Translations under genes and position numbers: made by a program | Origin: JASHPR01 sp963749145 | GTDB taxonomy: Bacteria; Actinomycetota; Actinomycetes; Streptosporangiales; Streptosporangiaceae | Direction of reading: 5' to 3' | Length of the DNA stretch: 64,000 bases | Assembly: GCA_963749145.1 (NCBI GenBank) | Contig: CAVVLN010000004.1 | Coordinates: 248,001 to 312,000 of the forward strand | Shown: one piece after another, positions 9,179 through 17,795 of the stretch | Layout of the letters: the number at the start of each line of letters is the position of its first letter | How positions within the stretch are numbered: position 1 is the first letter of the stretch | The notes under the pieces: generated by a model | Told to the model about the DNA's origin: nothing | What the model saw: the letters and a program-made list of their open reading frames with translations, nothing else | The model's database searches: none

Positions 9179-12100
9179 ATGACGATCTCACCGGCCGACC
9201 TGATCACGAACGCCGCGCTGCAATGGCTCGTGGACCAGGTCAACGGGGCGCTCAACGGCAACGTGCTGACCGTCAGCGACACCGACGGGCTCTCCGTCAG
9301 CGTCGCGGTGCCGGGCGAGCCCATGGTCGCGGTGGACGACTTCCAGGCCGGGCCGTCCGGGGTCAGCGGTCGGCTGCACATCGACGACCTCGGCGCGCAG
9401 AATCCGCTGTCGGTCGACCTGTTCGGTGACTTCCAGGTTGCGCTCACCGCGTTCGACGTGACGGTCGCCGACGGCGCCCTCACGGCGGTGAACATCGCCG
9501 GCGCCCTGACCATCCCGTTCTTCTCCGGCACGAGCGGCCAGCAGGCCGTCGACATCGACGTGTCCGTCCGGTCCGACGGCAACCTGGCCGTCACGCTCTC
9601 GGCCCAGCAGAGCGGCGGCACCACGCCCGACGGCCTCGCCTCCCTGAACTACGAGCTGCCGGGCGGGGTGGCGACCATCGACCTGTCGCTCGCCTCGCTC
9701 GAGGTCGACCGCGAGACGTCCGGCATCTGGAAGGTCACCTTGACCGGCTCGCTCGCGCTCGGCACCGGCGCCGGCCCGAACTGGCCGTCGGTCGACCTGC
9801 GCGGCCTGTCCATCGACTCCGCCGGGAACGTCAGCCTGGACGGCGGGTGGATCGACCTGCCCAGCCAGACCGCACTGGACTTCTTCGGCTTCCACGTGGC
9901 GCTGCAGCAGCTGGGCTTCGGCACCGACGCCACCGGCAAGTGGATCGGGTTCACCGGCGAGGTGCAGCTCGTCGAGGGCGTGCCGCTCGGCGGGTCGGTC
10001 CGCGGGCTGCAGATCAACCTGGACACCGGCGCGGTCTCGTTCACCGGGGTCGGCGTCGACTTCTCGATCCCGGACGTGATCTCGTTCTCCGGCGACATCG
10101 AGCACATCCACCTGGACGCCGGGCAGGACCCGACCACCCAGGGCCTGCCCGCCGGGTTCCCGACCCCGGCCGACATCTTCGCGGGCGGGGTGGACGTCAC
10201 CATCGACGCCGCCGGCGGCCTGACGGTGGACGCCACGTTCATCGTGGCCAACATCCCCCGGTCCTCGTTCCCGCCCGCGGTCCAGGCCAGCATCTCCGGC
10301 AGCAGCGTGCCCTGCTTCTTCCTGACCCTCGACGCCGAGCTGCCGGCCGCCATCCCGCTGTTCGTGGACATCGGCCTGTACGGGCTGTCCGGGCTGTTCG
10401 CCACCAACCTGTACCCGACCGTGGGCAGCGACACCTGGTGGGACTGGTTCAAGTACCCGACCAGCAACGGCGCTCCCGACACCAGCCAGGCGCCCGATTA
10501 CACGGCCACCGACCCGGACAAGTGGCTCAACCCGGTCCCGGGCGCGTTCGCGCTCGGCGCCGGGGCCACGGTCGGCACGCAGGACGACGGCTTCACGGCC
10601 TCGGCCGCCATCGCCTTCATGATCATCGTGCCCGGGCCTGTGATCGCGATCGTCGGGCTGGCCAACCTGCTCAGCAAGCGGATCGCCGGGCCGTCCGGGC
10701 CGGCCAACTTCGACGCGCTGGCCACCTACGACGGCCGGACCGGCGTGTTCGACATGATGATCGACGCCCACTACTCGGTGCCGGTGGTGGTCGACGTCCA
10801 GGGCACGGCCGAGCTCTACGCCAGCGGCACCCCGCCGACCGGGCCCGCGCCGATGTGGTTCCTGGCCCTCGGCAAGCCGCCGCACACCCAGCGGATCCAG
10901 GCCCGGGTGCTGGATCTGTTCGAGTCCGACTACTACCTCGTGGTCAGCGACACCGGGCTGGTCACCGGGATCTGGACGGGCTACAAGAACTCGTGGAGCT
11001 TCGGGCCGCTGAGCGTCGACCTGGACGCCTACCTGGCCGCGCAGGGCGCGGTGCAGTGGTCGCCGTTCCAGATCGCGGCCGGCATCGAACTGCACGGCGA
11101 GGTGCGGCTCGACGCGTTCGGCATCACGCTCGGCATCACCGCCGACGCCCTGCTCGAGGCGACCGCGCCCCATCCGTGGTGGATCTACGGCTCGTTCCAG
11201 GTCGAGCTGGACCTGCCGTGGCCGCTGCCCAACGTCGGGGCGTCGGTGAGCCTGTCCTGGGGCGGCAACGACGGCTCGGTGCCGCCCGCGCCGCTGGCCC
11301 TGAACGTCGTCAACGCCACGCTCGCCGACCACGGCGCCTCGGACCGCTACGAACTGCTCGCCCACCGCCCCGGCGCGACCGTCAACGAGGCCAGTCCCGG
11401 GGACACGGTCAGCTACGACACGGCCGCCGCGCCCGGCATCCTGGCCGCGCAGCCGCCCGGCTACTGGGCGAGCAAGTACCCCACGGTCTCGGCCGACCCG
11501 GCCCAGGTCCCGCCCGACCTGAGGCCCGCGACGGTGACGGAGCCGGCGACGCTCGATCACGCCGCCCTCGTGCCGCAGGACTCCCACTTCACGCTGACGT
11601 TCGCCCACCCGGTGGGCGACGGGGCCGGGTTCGGCAACGCCACGGGGGTGGCGCCGGATCAGGCCAGCGTCTCGGCCCCCGAGATCGTCGGCCCCGACGA
11701 CATGTCGAACATCAACCTGAACCCGCCCGCGGTGCAGTGGCTGATCTACCACTGGCTGCTCGAGGTGGCGCTGTACCAGTACGACGAGGTCAAGCAGGCG
11801 TGGGCGCTGGTCTCCGCGACCCCGCAGGGCAGCGCGCCCCGGCCGCTGGCCGGCACCTGGGTCACCTCCGACCCGGCCAGCAACGGGGCCAAGCCCATGA
11901 CCGCCCTGCGGGTGTGCTCCTACGTCGCCGAGCCGGGCCCGCGGCTGACCGCGGTCTGGGCGGGCCCGCCCGCGACCCTGGGCACCAGCTTCACCGACCA
12001 GGGCCTGGCGTTCTCGCTCAGTGCCGCGCTGTCCCCGGCCGCCGTGACCGCCAGCGGGCAGCCCGGCGCGCCGTTCGGCCTGTGCTTCACCGGCGACAAG

Positions 12101-14227
12101 GGCGGCCAGGTCACGATCGTCTTCCCGGCCGCGGTCACGCTGGCGGCGGTCTCGGGCCTGCAGGTCGAGGGGGGCGAGTTCCCGGCGGTGCCGCTCACCG
12201 TGAGCAGCGGCGGCGCGGCGCTGCCGGTGGCCAGCACGACGGAGGACGGCGGGGTGTTCACGATCACCATCGACCCCAGCACGCCGCCGGTCAGCAGCAT
12301 CGAGATCCGGGTCGGGCTGGCGCCCGCCTACCTGATGGGCCTGTCGTACCAGATGCCCGACGTGAACCTGCCCATCCTCCCCGCGGCCCCGGCGCTGTAC
12401 GCGCTGAAGACGGTCACGCAGATCGAGGCCAGGCCGGACTCGTCCGGCCAGGCCAGCTTCCAGCCGGTCGCGGACGGGGACCCGGTGATCGAGTTCGCCT
12501 ACTTCCAGTGCGCCAGCGGCCCGGGGACCGCGGTCTACGCGACGCCGCCGGCCGGGCCGTCGGGTTTCCCCAGCCCGCTGCCGTTCGAGAAGCCGCCCGA
12601 GCCGGGCCTGGCCCTGGCCGCGCAGACCCCGGCGACCGACTTCCCCAACGGCGGCCGGCTGAACGATCTGAGCACCTACACCCAGTGGTCCTGGCCGGGC
12701 GACGGGGACACCACCGCCTACTTCGGCTACGACCTGAACGTCGAGTTCGACGAGACCTACGTGATCAACCTTTACCAGGCCCTCGGCCCGGGCGCGGAGC
12801 AGGCCGCGTTCGCGACCACCGGCCCGGGCCTGGCCGGCCCGCCGCTGCACTTCCGCTGCGTGGACCGCAACAACCAGCACACGCTGGTGGTCCCCACCGG
12901 GGTGCACGTGCCGTCCGCCCCGCAGCAAAGCGCGCTGGCCGGCGCGGTGACCGTGCCCGCCCTGCCCGCGGCGATCGCCGCGGGCGGCCCCGCGACCTAC
13001 TCGGCCGCCACCCTCGCCCGGGCGACCGCCGCGGTCCGGGCCATCGGCTCCGGGGCGGCGCAGCTGGCCGTCCCGGCCGTCCCGCTCGCGGCGGCCGCGC
13101 GATCGGCGCTGGGCACCGCCGCGTCGGCGGCCGGGGTCGCCGGCGGGGCCGGCGGCCTGCCGACCGCGCTGCGCCTCGACCCGGGCCTGCAAACCGGGGT
13201 CCTCCAGGAACTGGCCGAGGCCGAGGCGGCCGCCGCCGTCCGGGCGATGTGGTTCCAGCCGCTCGCGCCGCAGACCCGCTACACGCTCGACGTCGTGGGC
13301 GGCCCGCTGATCGCGACGGGCGACCGGGCCGGGACGGGCGGCCTGCTCGCCGTGTTCGACCAGGCCGACGCCGAGGGCACCCAGGCCGCGCTGACCGCGT
13401 ACTTCGCCCGCGAGGACGCCCTCACCACCTTGCAGCGGGTCCAGTTCACCACCTCGCGCTACGCGGGCTTCGCCGGCCAGCTGGCCAACGTCGCCGCCCA
13501 GCTCGCGGGCACCGCCACCGCCCCGGTCCGGCGGTACGCCGCGGCCGGCGGGACGGCGGCCGCGGCCTGGCTGGCCAGCGGGAGCAACGACGGTCGCCAG
13601 CCCGCGGCGCTCGCCGCCTACCAGAGCGCCCGCCAGGACCTGGCCGCGGCGGTCGGCCGCTTCGACTCGCTCTACGACGAGACCCTGGCCCAGCCGCTGG
13701 CCGACCCGGCCCAGGGCAACGGCGAGGCCGCGCTGGCCGCCCAGCGGGCGGCCACCCAGAGCGCCTGGCAGGCGTTCGCGGCGGCCACCTCGGCCAGCTT
13801 CGACGGCCTCATCGCCGCCCTGGGCCGGCCCGACCTGGCCAGCAACCAGAAGGTCGCCCCGCCGCCGGACACCGAGCTGTCGGTGTTCACCCTGGACAAC
13901 GACGAGGTGGTGACCGCGCTGCTGCTGGAGTCGCCCGAGCCGCTGGCCTGGCGCCGGATCTGGTCGTGGGTAGCCCTGCAGCCGGCCGTCTCGGGCCAGC
14001 CCGTGACCCCGGTCGTGCTCTGGAGCACCGACGGCACCCGGGCCCTGGTCGTCCCGCCCGGGGAACTGCGCGGCCGCTACGACCTGCTGCTCACGTTCCA
14101 GGGCAACATCGGCGCCGAGGTGGCCTGCATCACCGCGGCCGGCACGGCCGTGGCCGACGCGGTAACGGTGGGCCCGCTCCTGCTCGGCCCGCTGCCGATC
14201 CGGCCTCCCCCGCCGCGCCGGGTGTGA
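9179..14227 (+). CDS. Giant 1682-residue protein of unknown function, possibly DUF6603-like
   Basis: The product starts MTISPADLITNAALQWLVDQ, 7 bp after the previous stop. The first ~700 residues are repetitive beta-strand sequence (GFHVALQQLGFGTD, EGVPLGGSVRGLQINLDTGA, FSGDIEHIHLDAG), recalling DUF6603-type proteins or long beta-groove proteins. Residues about 475-495 (AAIAFMIIVPGPVIAIVGLA) are hydrophobic. The middle is beta-rich with a segment like QPLAPQTRYTLDVV followed by VQFTTSRYAGFAGQL. The C-terminal third mixes an Ala-rich helical region with a terminal beta domain. There is no signal peptide, so secretion would need a dedicated route. Together with the two genes upstream it forms an apparent operon. 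The family assignment is from memory and weak. Confidence 0.75.
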   Translation: MTISPADLITNAALQWLVDQVNGALNGNVLTVSDTDGLSVSVAVPGEPMVAVDDFQAGPSGVSGRLHIDDLGAQNPLSVDLFGDFQVALTAFDVTVADGALTAVNIAGALTIPFFSGTSGQQAVDIDVSVRSDGNLAVTLSAQQSGGTTPDGLASLNYELPGGVATIDLSLASLEVDRETSGIWKVTLTGSLALGTGAGPNWPSVDLRGLSIDSAGNVSLDGGWIDLPSQTALDFFGFHVALQQLGFGTDATGKWIGFTGEVQLVEGVPLGGSVRGLQINLDTGAVSFTGVGVDFSIPDVISFSGDIEHIHLDAGQDPTTQGLPAGFPTPADIFAGGVDVTIDAAGGLTVDATFIVANIPRSSFPPAVQASISGSSVPCFFLTLDAELPAAIPLFVDIGLYGLSGLFATNLYPTVGSDTWWDWFKYPTSNGAPDTSQAPDYTATDPDKWLNPVPGAFALGAGATVGTQDDGFTASAAIAFMIIVPGPVIAIVGLANLLSKRIAGPSGPANFDALATYDGRTGVFDMMIDAHYSVPVVVDVQGTAELYASGTPPTGPAPMWFLALGKPPHTQRIQARVLDLFESDYYLVVSDTGLVTGIWTGYKNSWSFGPLSVDLDAYLAAQGAVQWSPFQIAAGIELHGEVRLDAFGITLGITADALLEATAPHPWWIYGSFQVELDLPWPLPNVGASVSLSWGGNDGSVPPAPLALNVVNATLADHGASDRYELLAHRPGATVNEASPGDTVSYDTAAAPGILAAQPPGYWASKYPTVSADPAQVPPDLRPATVTEPATLDHAALVPQDSHFTLTFAHPVGDGAGFGNATGVAPDQASVSAPEIVGPDDMSNINLNPPAVQWLIYHWLLEVALYQYDEVKQAWALVSATPQGSAPRPLAGTWVTSDPASNGAKPMTALRVCSYVAEPGPRLTAVWAGPPATLGTSFTDQGLAFSLSAALSPAAVTASGQPGAPFGLCFTGDKGGQVTIVFPAAVTLAAVSGLQVEGGEFPAVPLTVSSGGAALPVASTTEDGGVFTITIDPSTPPVSSIEIRVGLAPAYLMGLSYQMPDVNLPILPAAPALYALKTVTQIEARPDSSGQASFQPVADGDPVIEFAYFQCASGPGTAVYATPPAGPSGFPSPLPFEKPPEPGLALAAQTPATDFPNGGRLNDLSTYTQWSWPGDGDTTAYFGYDLNVEFDETYVINLYQALGPGAEQAAFATTGPGLAGPPLHFRCVDRNNQHTLVVPTGVHVPSAPQQSALAGAVTVPALPAAIAAGGPATYSAATLARATAAVRAIGSGAAQLAVPAVPLAAAARSALGTAASAAGVAGGAGGLPTALRLDPGLQTGVLQELAEAEAAAAVRAMWFQPLAPQTRYTLDVVGGPLIATGDRAGTGGLLAVFDQADAEGTQAALTAYFAREDALTTLQRVQFTTSRYAGFAGQLANVAAQLAGTATAPVRRYAAAGGTAAAAWLASGSNDGRQPAALAAYQSARQDLAAAVGRFDSLYDETLAQPLADPAQGNGEAALAAQRAATQSAWQAFAAATSASFDGLIAALGRPDLASNQKVAPPPDTELSVFTLDNDEVVTALLLESPEPLAWRRIWSWVALQPAVSGQPVTPVVLWSTDGTRALVVPPGELRGRYDLLLTFQGNIGAEVACITAAGTAVADAVTVGPLLLGPLPIRPPPPRRV

Positions 14228-14309
14228 CCCCGGGGGCCGCGCCGGCGACGGCCGCCGCGAGCGGCCGAGGAGGCGCCCCGCTCCAGCAGCGCCCGGTCCT
14301 GACCGCCGG

Positions 14310-14735
14310 CTACTCGATCCGGGTCGCGATCGGCGTGCCGATCTCGACGGTGCGGCCGACCGTGCAGAGCCGATCGTGCGACTTGGCGACCACATCCGGC
14401 AGGATCGCCCGGGCCTGGTCGCCCGGCTCGCCCGCCGGGAACGTGATCCGGTAGCTGATCACGATCCCGGTCAGCCGGTTGCCCTGGTCGTCGCGGACCT
14501 TGTCCGCGCCGACCTCTATCTCGAAGCTCTCCGGCTCGGCCCGCCGCGAGGTCAGGATGTCCACGTCGATCGCGGTGCAGCCGCCGATCGCGGCGAGCAG
14601 CAGCTCGGTCGGCGTGAAGTCGGCGTTGCCGCCGGTGCCGAACGTGATCCGGCCGTCCCGGCTGTTGCTCGCCGTGAACACGCCGTTGGCGACGCGGTGC
14701 ACGGTCACGCTGCGGTGCGCAGAATCGGTTGCCAT
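14310..14735 (-). CDS. OsmC family peroxiredoxin-like protein
   Basis: This 141-residue protein matches OsmC/Ohr-type thiol peroxidases in length and motifs. A TPTELLLAAIGGCTAID segment carries the first cysteine (Cys53), and a second cysteine sits near the C-terminus (Cys124, in DRLCTVGRTVE). These two are the redox pair in the family, which reduces organic hydroperoxides in the cytoplasm. The helix with Cys53 and the Glu in TPTEL are conserved. It converges with the giant-protein operon and has its own promoter region. No regulator of the OhrR type is adjacent. Confidence 0.88.
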   Translation of the reverse strand: MATDSAHRSVTVHRVANGVFTASNSRDGRITFGTGGNADFTPTELLLAAIGGCTAIDVDILTSRRAEPESFEIEVGADKVRDDQGNRLTGIVISYRITFPAGEPGDQARAILPDVVAKSHDRLCTVGRTVEIGTPIATRIE

Positions 14736-14773
14736 TCCCCCACCCTGCCACGCGCCCCGGCTCCGTCAGGGTC

Positions 14774-14866
14774 TCACGAGCCGGCCAGGGCCGCCTCGAT
14801 CTCGGCGCGGTGATCGTCCGCGTGGCGGATCGCGTACCGGGCCGGGCCGGGTGTTTCCTCGCTCAT
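14774..14866 (-). CDS. Possible 30-residue ORF
   Basis: The frame encodes a 30-residue peptide (starts MSEETPGPARYAIRHAD, ends EIEAALAGS) with good actinobacterial codon use, upstream of the OsmC gene and on the same strand. The ribosome site is weak. It may be a real small protein or the truncated N-terminus of a longer one. No function can be assigned. Confidence 0.35.
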   Translation of the reverse strand: MSEETPGPARYAIRHADDHRAEIEAALAGS

Positions 14867-14925
14867 GCGCCGAGCATGGGAGCATGCGGTCCTAAGATCG
14901 CGGTAACCAGGAGGCGGGAGGCGCC

Positions 14926-15930
14926 GTGGCGAACGTGGTGATCACTGGCGGCGCGGGCTTCGTCGGGTCGCGCCTGGCCCGGGAACTGCTCGCCGCCGGG
15001 TCGCTGGCGGCGGCGGGGGGCGGAGCGGAGCCGGTGACCAGGATAACCCTCCTCGACCAGGCGCCCGCGCCCGCGGACCTGGCGGCGGACGAGCGGGTCA
15101 CCGCGATCCGCGGCGACCTGGGCGCGCTGGCCGGCCCGGGCGGCGCCGGCCGGGACGCGCTGGCCGGGGCCGGCGTGGTCTTCCATCTCGCCGCGGCGGT
15201 GAGCGGGGAATGCGAGGCCGACTTCGATCTCGGCATCCGGGCGAACCTGCACGCCACCGAGTCGCTGCTGGCCGCGGTCCGCGCCGCCGGGACCAGCCCG
15301 GTCGTGGTGTACTCCAGCTCGGTGGCCGTGTTCGGCGGCTCGGCCTCGCGCCCCCTCCCGGCGGTCGTCGACGATCAGACCCTGCCGAATCCGCAGACCA
15401 GCTACGGCACGCAGAAGCTGATCGGCGAGCACCTGCTGGCCGACTACACCCGGAAGGGATTCCTGCGCGGCCGGGCGGTGCGGCTGATGACCGTCAGCGT
15501 GCGCCCGGGCCGACCCAACGCCGCGGCGTCCGGCTTCCTGTCCGGCATCATCCGCGAGCCGCTGGCCGGCCAGCGCGCCACCTGCCCGGTCGACCCGGGG
15601 ACCGAGGTGGCGCTGATGTCGCCCGCCCGGGCCATCGAGGGGCTGCTGTGCGCGGCCACGTCCGCCGACCGGGCCTGGGGCGGGCGCACCGCGGTGAACC
15701 TACCCGCGCTCACCGTGACCATCGCGGACATGGTCGCCGCGCTGGAGCGGGTCGCCGGGCCCGAGGCGAGCGGGCTGATCGACTGGGTACCGGACCCGGT
15801 GGTGGCCAGGATGTTCGCGACCTGGCCGGGCCGGGTACGGTCCGACCGGGCGGCGGGGCTGGGCCTGACCCCGGATCCGGACTTCGAGTCGGTCATCCGG
15901 ATGCACCTCGCGGAGTCGCCGCGGCGTTAG
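14926..15930 (+). CDS. denD: NAD-dependent epimerase/dehydratase, D-erythronate dehydrogenase-like
   Basis: This 334-residue extended short-chain dehydrogenase has the NAD-binding GGAGFVG at residues 8-14, a YSSSVAVFGG strand, and the catalytic YGTQK (Tyr160, Lys164). The run SYGTQKLIGEHLLADYTRKG and the downstream RPGRPNAAASGFLSGIIREP are characteristic of DenD, which oxidises D-erythronate at C2 in a sugar-acid catabolic route. GTG 14926 is chosen because AGGAGG lies 12-17 bases upstream. No OtnC, OtnI or DenK partner gene is in the window, so the pathway context is missing and the substrate is inferred from family resemblance. Confidence 0.78.
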   Translation: MANVVITGGAGFVGSRLARELLAAGSLAAAGGGAEPVTRITLLDQAPAPADLAADERVTAIRGDLGALAGPGGAGRDALAGAGVVFHLAAAVSGECEADFDLGIRANLHATESLLAAVRAAGTSPVVVYSSSVAVFGGSASRPLPAVVDDQTLPNPQTSYGTQKLIGEHLLADYTRKGFLRGRAVRLMTVSVRPGRPNAAASGFLSGIIREPLAGQRATCPVDPGTEVALMSPARAIEGLLCAATSADRAWGGRTAVNLPALTVTIADMVAALERVAGPEASGLIDWVPDPVVARMFATWPGRVRSDRAAGLGLTPDPDFESVIRMHLAESPRR

Positions 15931-15965
15931 CCCTGGCCAGGGACCAGGGCGGCAAGGGCAGGGAA

Positions 15966-16832
15966 ATGATCCTCACCGTCGTGTTCGCCGTGGCCGCGGC
16001 CTTCGCCAACGCGGCCAACGTGATCACGCAGCACGCGGCGAGCTACCGCGCGCCGAAGCGGGAGAAGGGCTGGCGCCTGGTCGGCTACCTGTTCCGGCAG
16101 CCGCTGTGGCTGCTCGGCTGGGTCGCCGCGGTGGGCGGGTTCGTGTTCCAGGCCCTGGCCCTGCACAACGGCCAGCTGTCGGTGGTGCAGCCCCTGCTGG
16201 TCACCGAACTGGTCTTCGTCCTGGTGATGCGGCGGATGTGGTTCCGCCAGGACGTGGTCCGGGCCGCATGGGCGGCCGTGGTCGTGGTCTGCGTGTCCCT
16301 CGCGGTGTTCCTGGCCGTGGCCGAGCCCACCGGCGGGGTCGCCAACCCGCAGACCGCGCAGTGGCTGTCCGCCGGGCTCGCGTTCGGCCTGGCCATCGGG
16401 TTGTTCACCGCGGCCGGGATGCGGGGCTCGCCGGCCCGCCGGGCCGCGGCGTACGCGGTGGCGGGCGCGCTGGCCTGGGCCCTGATGGCCGTGTTCATCA
16501 AGACCGTGACCGACTCGCTGGCCGCGGCTGGCCTCGGCGGCACGCTCACCGACTGGCCGGTGTACGCGCTGGCCGCCTCCGCCATCGCCGGCACGCTGCT
16601 CGAGCAGGCCGCCCTGCACGTCGGGCCGCTGAGCGTGTCCCAGCCGCTGCTGGTCATCATCAACCCGATGGCCAGCATCGGGCTGAGCATCTGGCTGTTC
16701 GATGAGCGCTTCACGGCCAGCCCGGCGCGGATCGTGATCGCCGTGGCGTCGTTCGCGGTGCTGGCCGTGGCCGTCGTGGTGCTGTCCCGCACCGCCCCGC
16801 AGGACCTCACCCCAGCCCGCCCGGCCGGCTGA
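15966..16832 (+). CDS. DMT-superfamily (EamA-like) membrane transporter
   Basis: The 288-residue product has about nine or ten hydrophobic segments arranged as two halves, beginning MILTVVFAVAAAFANAANVI. The repeat of QPLLVTELVF in the first half and QPLLVIINPMASI in the second half is typical of actinobacterial DMT transporters, in which each half packs as an inverted repeat. GGGAA lies just before ATG 15966. It starts 35 bp after denD on the same strand, so the two may be co-transcribed and the cargo could be a related metabolite, but this is inference. Cargo is otherwise unknown. Confidence 0.75.
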   Translation: MILTVVFAVAAAFANAANVITQHAASYRAPKREKGWRLVGYLFRQPLWLLGWVAAVGGFVFQALALHNGQLSVVQPLLVTELVFVLVMRRMWFRQDVVRAAWAAVVVVCVSLAVFLAVAEPTGGVANPQTAQWLSAGLAFGLAIGLFTAAGMRGSPARRAAAYAVAGALAWALMAVFIKTVTDSLAAAGLGGTLTDWPVYALAASAIAGTLLEQAALHVGPLSVSQPLLVIINPMASIGLSIWLFDERFTASPARIVIAVASFAVLAVAVVVLSRTAPQDLTPARPAG

Positions 16833-16904
16833 GACCGGGCTACACCTCGGCCGTGATCAATACGCCACGATCAGATCTTCCCGGGCGCGCGGCGCGGCGA
16901 TAGC

Positions 16905-17690
16905 TTGTCGGTCATGCTGACAGCCAGGGTCAACGGGACGGACATCGCCTACACCGACAGCGGGGGCGAGGGCCCGGCCATCGTGCTCAGCCACGGCTAC
17001 CTGATGGACCACACGATGTTCGACCCGCAGGCCGGCGTGCTGGCCCCCGGGTTCCGGGTCATCACCTGGGACCAGCGCGGCTTCGGCGGGACCAGCGCGG
17101 ACGGGCCGTTCTCGTACTGGGATTCCGCGCGCGACGCGCTCGGGCTGCTGGACCACCTCGGCGTGGCCCGGGCCGTGCTCGGCGGCATGTCGCAGGGCGG
17201 GTTCCTCAGCCTGCGGGCGGCGCTGCTGGCCCCCGAGCGGGTGCGCGCGCTCGTGCTCATCGACACCCAGGCCGGGACGGAGGACCCGGCGTTGGCGCCG
17301 GCCTACGAGCAGATGGAGGACGTCTGGCTGGCCCAGGGCCCCGAGCCGGTGCAGGAGATCGTCGCCTCGATCATCCTGGGCGGCGTCGACCCGCAGCCGT
17401 GGTTCGCCAAGTGGGCGCGGCTGGACCGGACCGGGCTCAGCCACTCCTTCCGCTGCCTGATGGACCGCGACGACATCACCGGGCGGCTATCCGAGATCGG
17501 CTGCCCGGCGCTGATCCTGCACGGCACCGCCGACGCGGCGATCCCGATGGCCAAGGCCGAGGCGCTGCGCGACGGCCTGGCCGGCCCGGCCCGGCTCGTC
17601 GCGGTCGACGGCGGCTCGCATGCCGCCAACCTGAGCCACCCCGATCAGGTCAACACCGCGCTGCTCGATTTCCTGCGCTCGCTGGCCTGA
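16905..17690 (+). CDS. Alpha/beta hydrolase
   Basis: A 261-residue alpha/beta-hydrolase-fold protein. The oxyanion motif LSHGYLMDHTMF is near residue 30, the nucleophile elbow GGMSQGG near residue 95, the acid residue in HGTADAAIP and the catalytic His in DGGSHAANLSHP near the C-terminus. All three catalytic residues are present, so it is probably active as an esterase, lactonase or C-C hydrolase; the substrate cannot be told. The frame opens at TTG 16905, but ATG 16914 (three codons later) is at least as likely because neither has a clear ribosome site. Confidence 0.82.
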   Translation: MSVMLTARVNGTDIAYTDSGGEGPAIVLSHGYLMDHTMFDPQAGVLAPGFRVITWDQRGFGGTSADGPFSYWDSARDALGLLDHLGVARAVLGGMSQGGFLSLRAALLAPERVRALVLIDTQAGTEDPALAPAYEQMEDVWLAQGPEPVQEIVASIILGGVDPQPWFAKWARLDRTGLSHSFRCLMDRDDITGRLSEIGCPALILHGTADAAIPMAKAEALRDGLAGPARLVAVDGGSHAANLSHPDQVNTALLDFLRSLA

Positions 17691-17737
17691 CCGCGCGCAC
17701 CGCATGACGCTGCGTTCTGCGCGATGGGGCCGGCCGA

Positions 17738-17756
17738 CTCACCCAAGCCGGGTGAG
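17738..17756. promoter_or_regulatory. Inverted repeat CTCACCC-N5-GGGTGAG
   Basis: A perfect seven-base inverted repeat with a five-base spacer lies 40 bp upstream of the membrane protein gene at 17796. The same half-site with the same spacer occurs at 22800-22816, and spacer-less forms occur at 28914 and 37128. Position and symmetry fit an operator for a dimeric regulator. A hairpin in the leader is the alternative. Confidence 0.6.
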
Positions 17757-17795
17757 GCAGGGCCGGTCAGTACGTAGAAACGTGAGAGCAGGCGG

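Noticed and set aside
9188..14395. Antisense open frame of 1735 codons opposite the 1682-residue protein
   Set aside because: Composition is Arg/Gly/Asp-rich shadow of GC-rich codons, without domains or a ribosome site; the plus-strand frame has natural protein sequence.
9847..14454. Second long plus-strand open frame (1535 codons) inside the same gene
   Set aside because: Arg/Pro/Gly-dominated shadow frame typical of high third-position GC; no start context.
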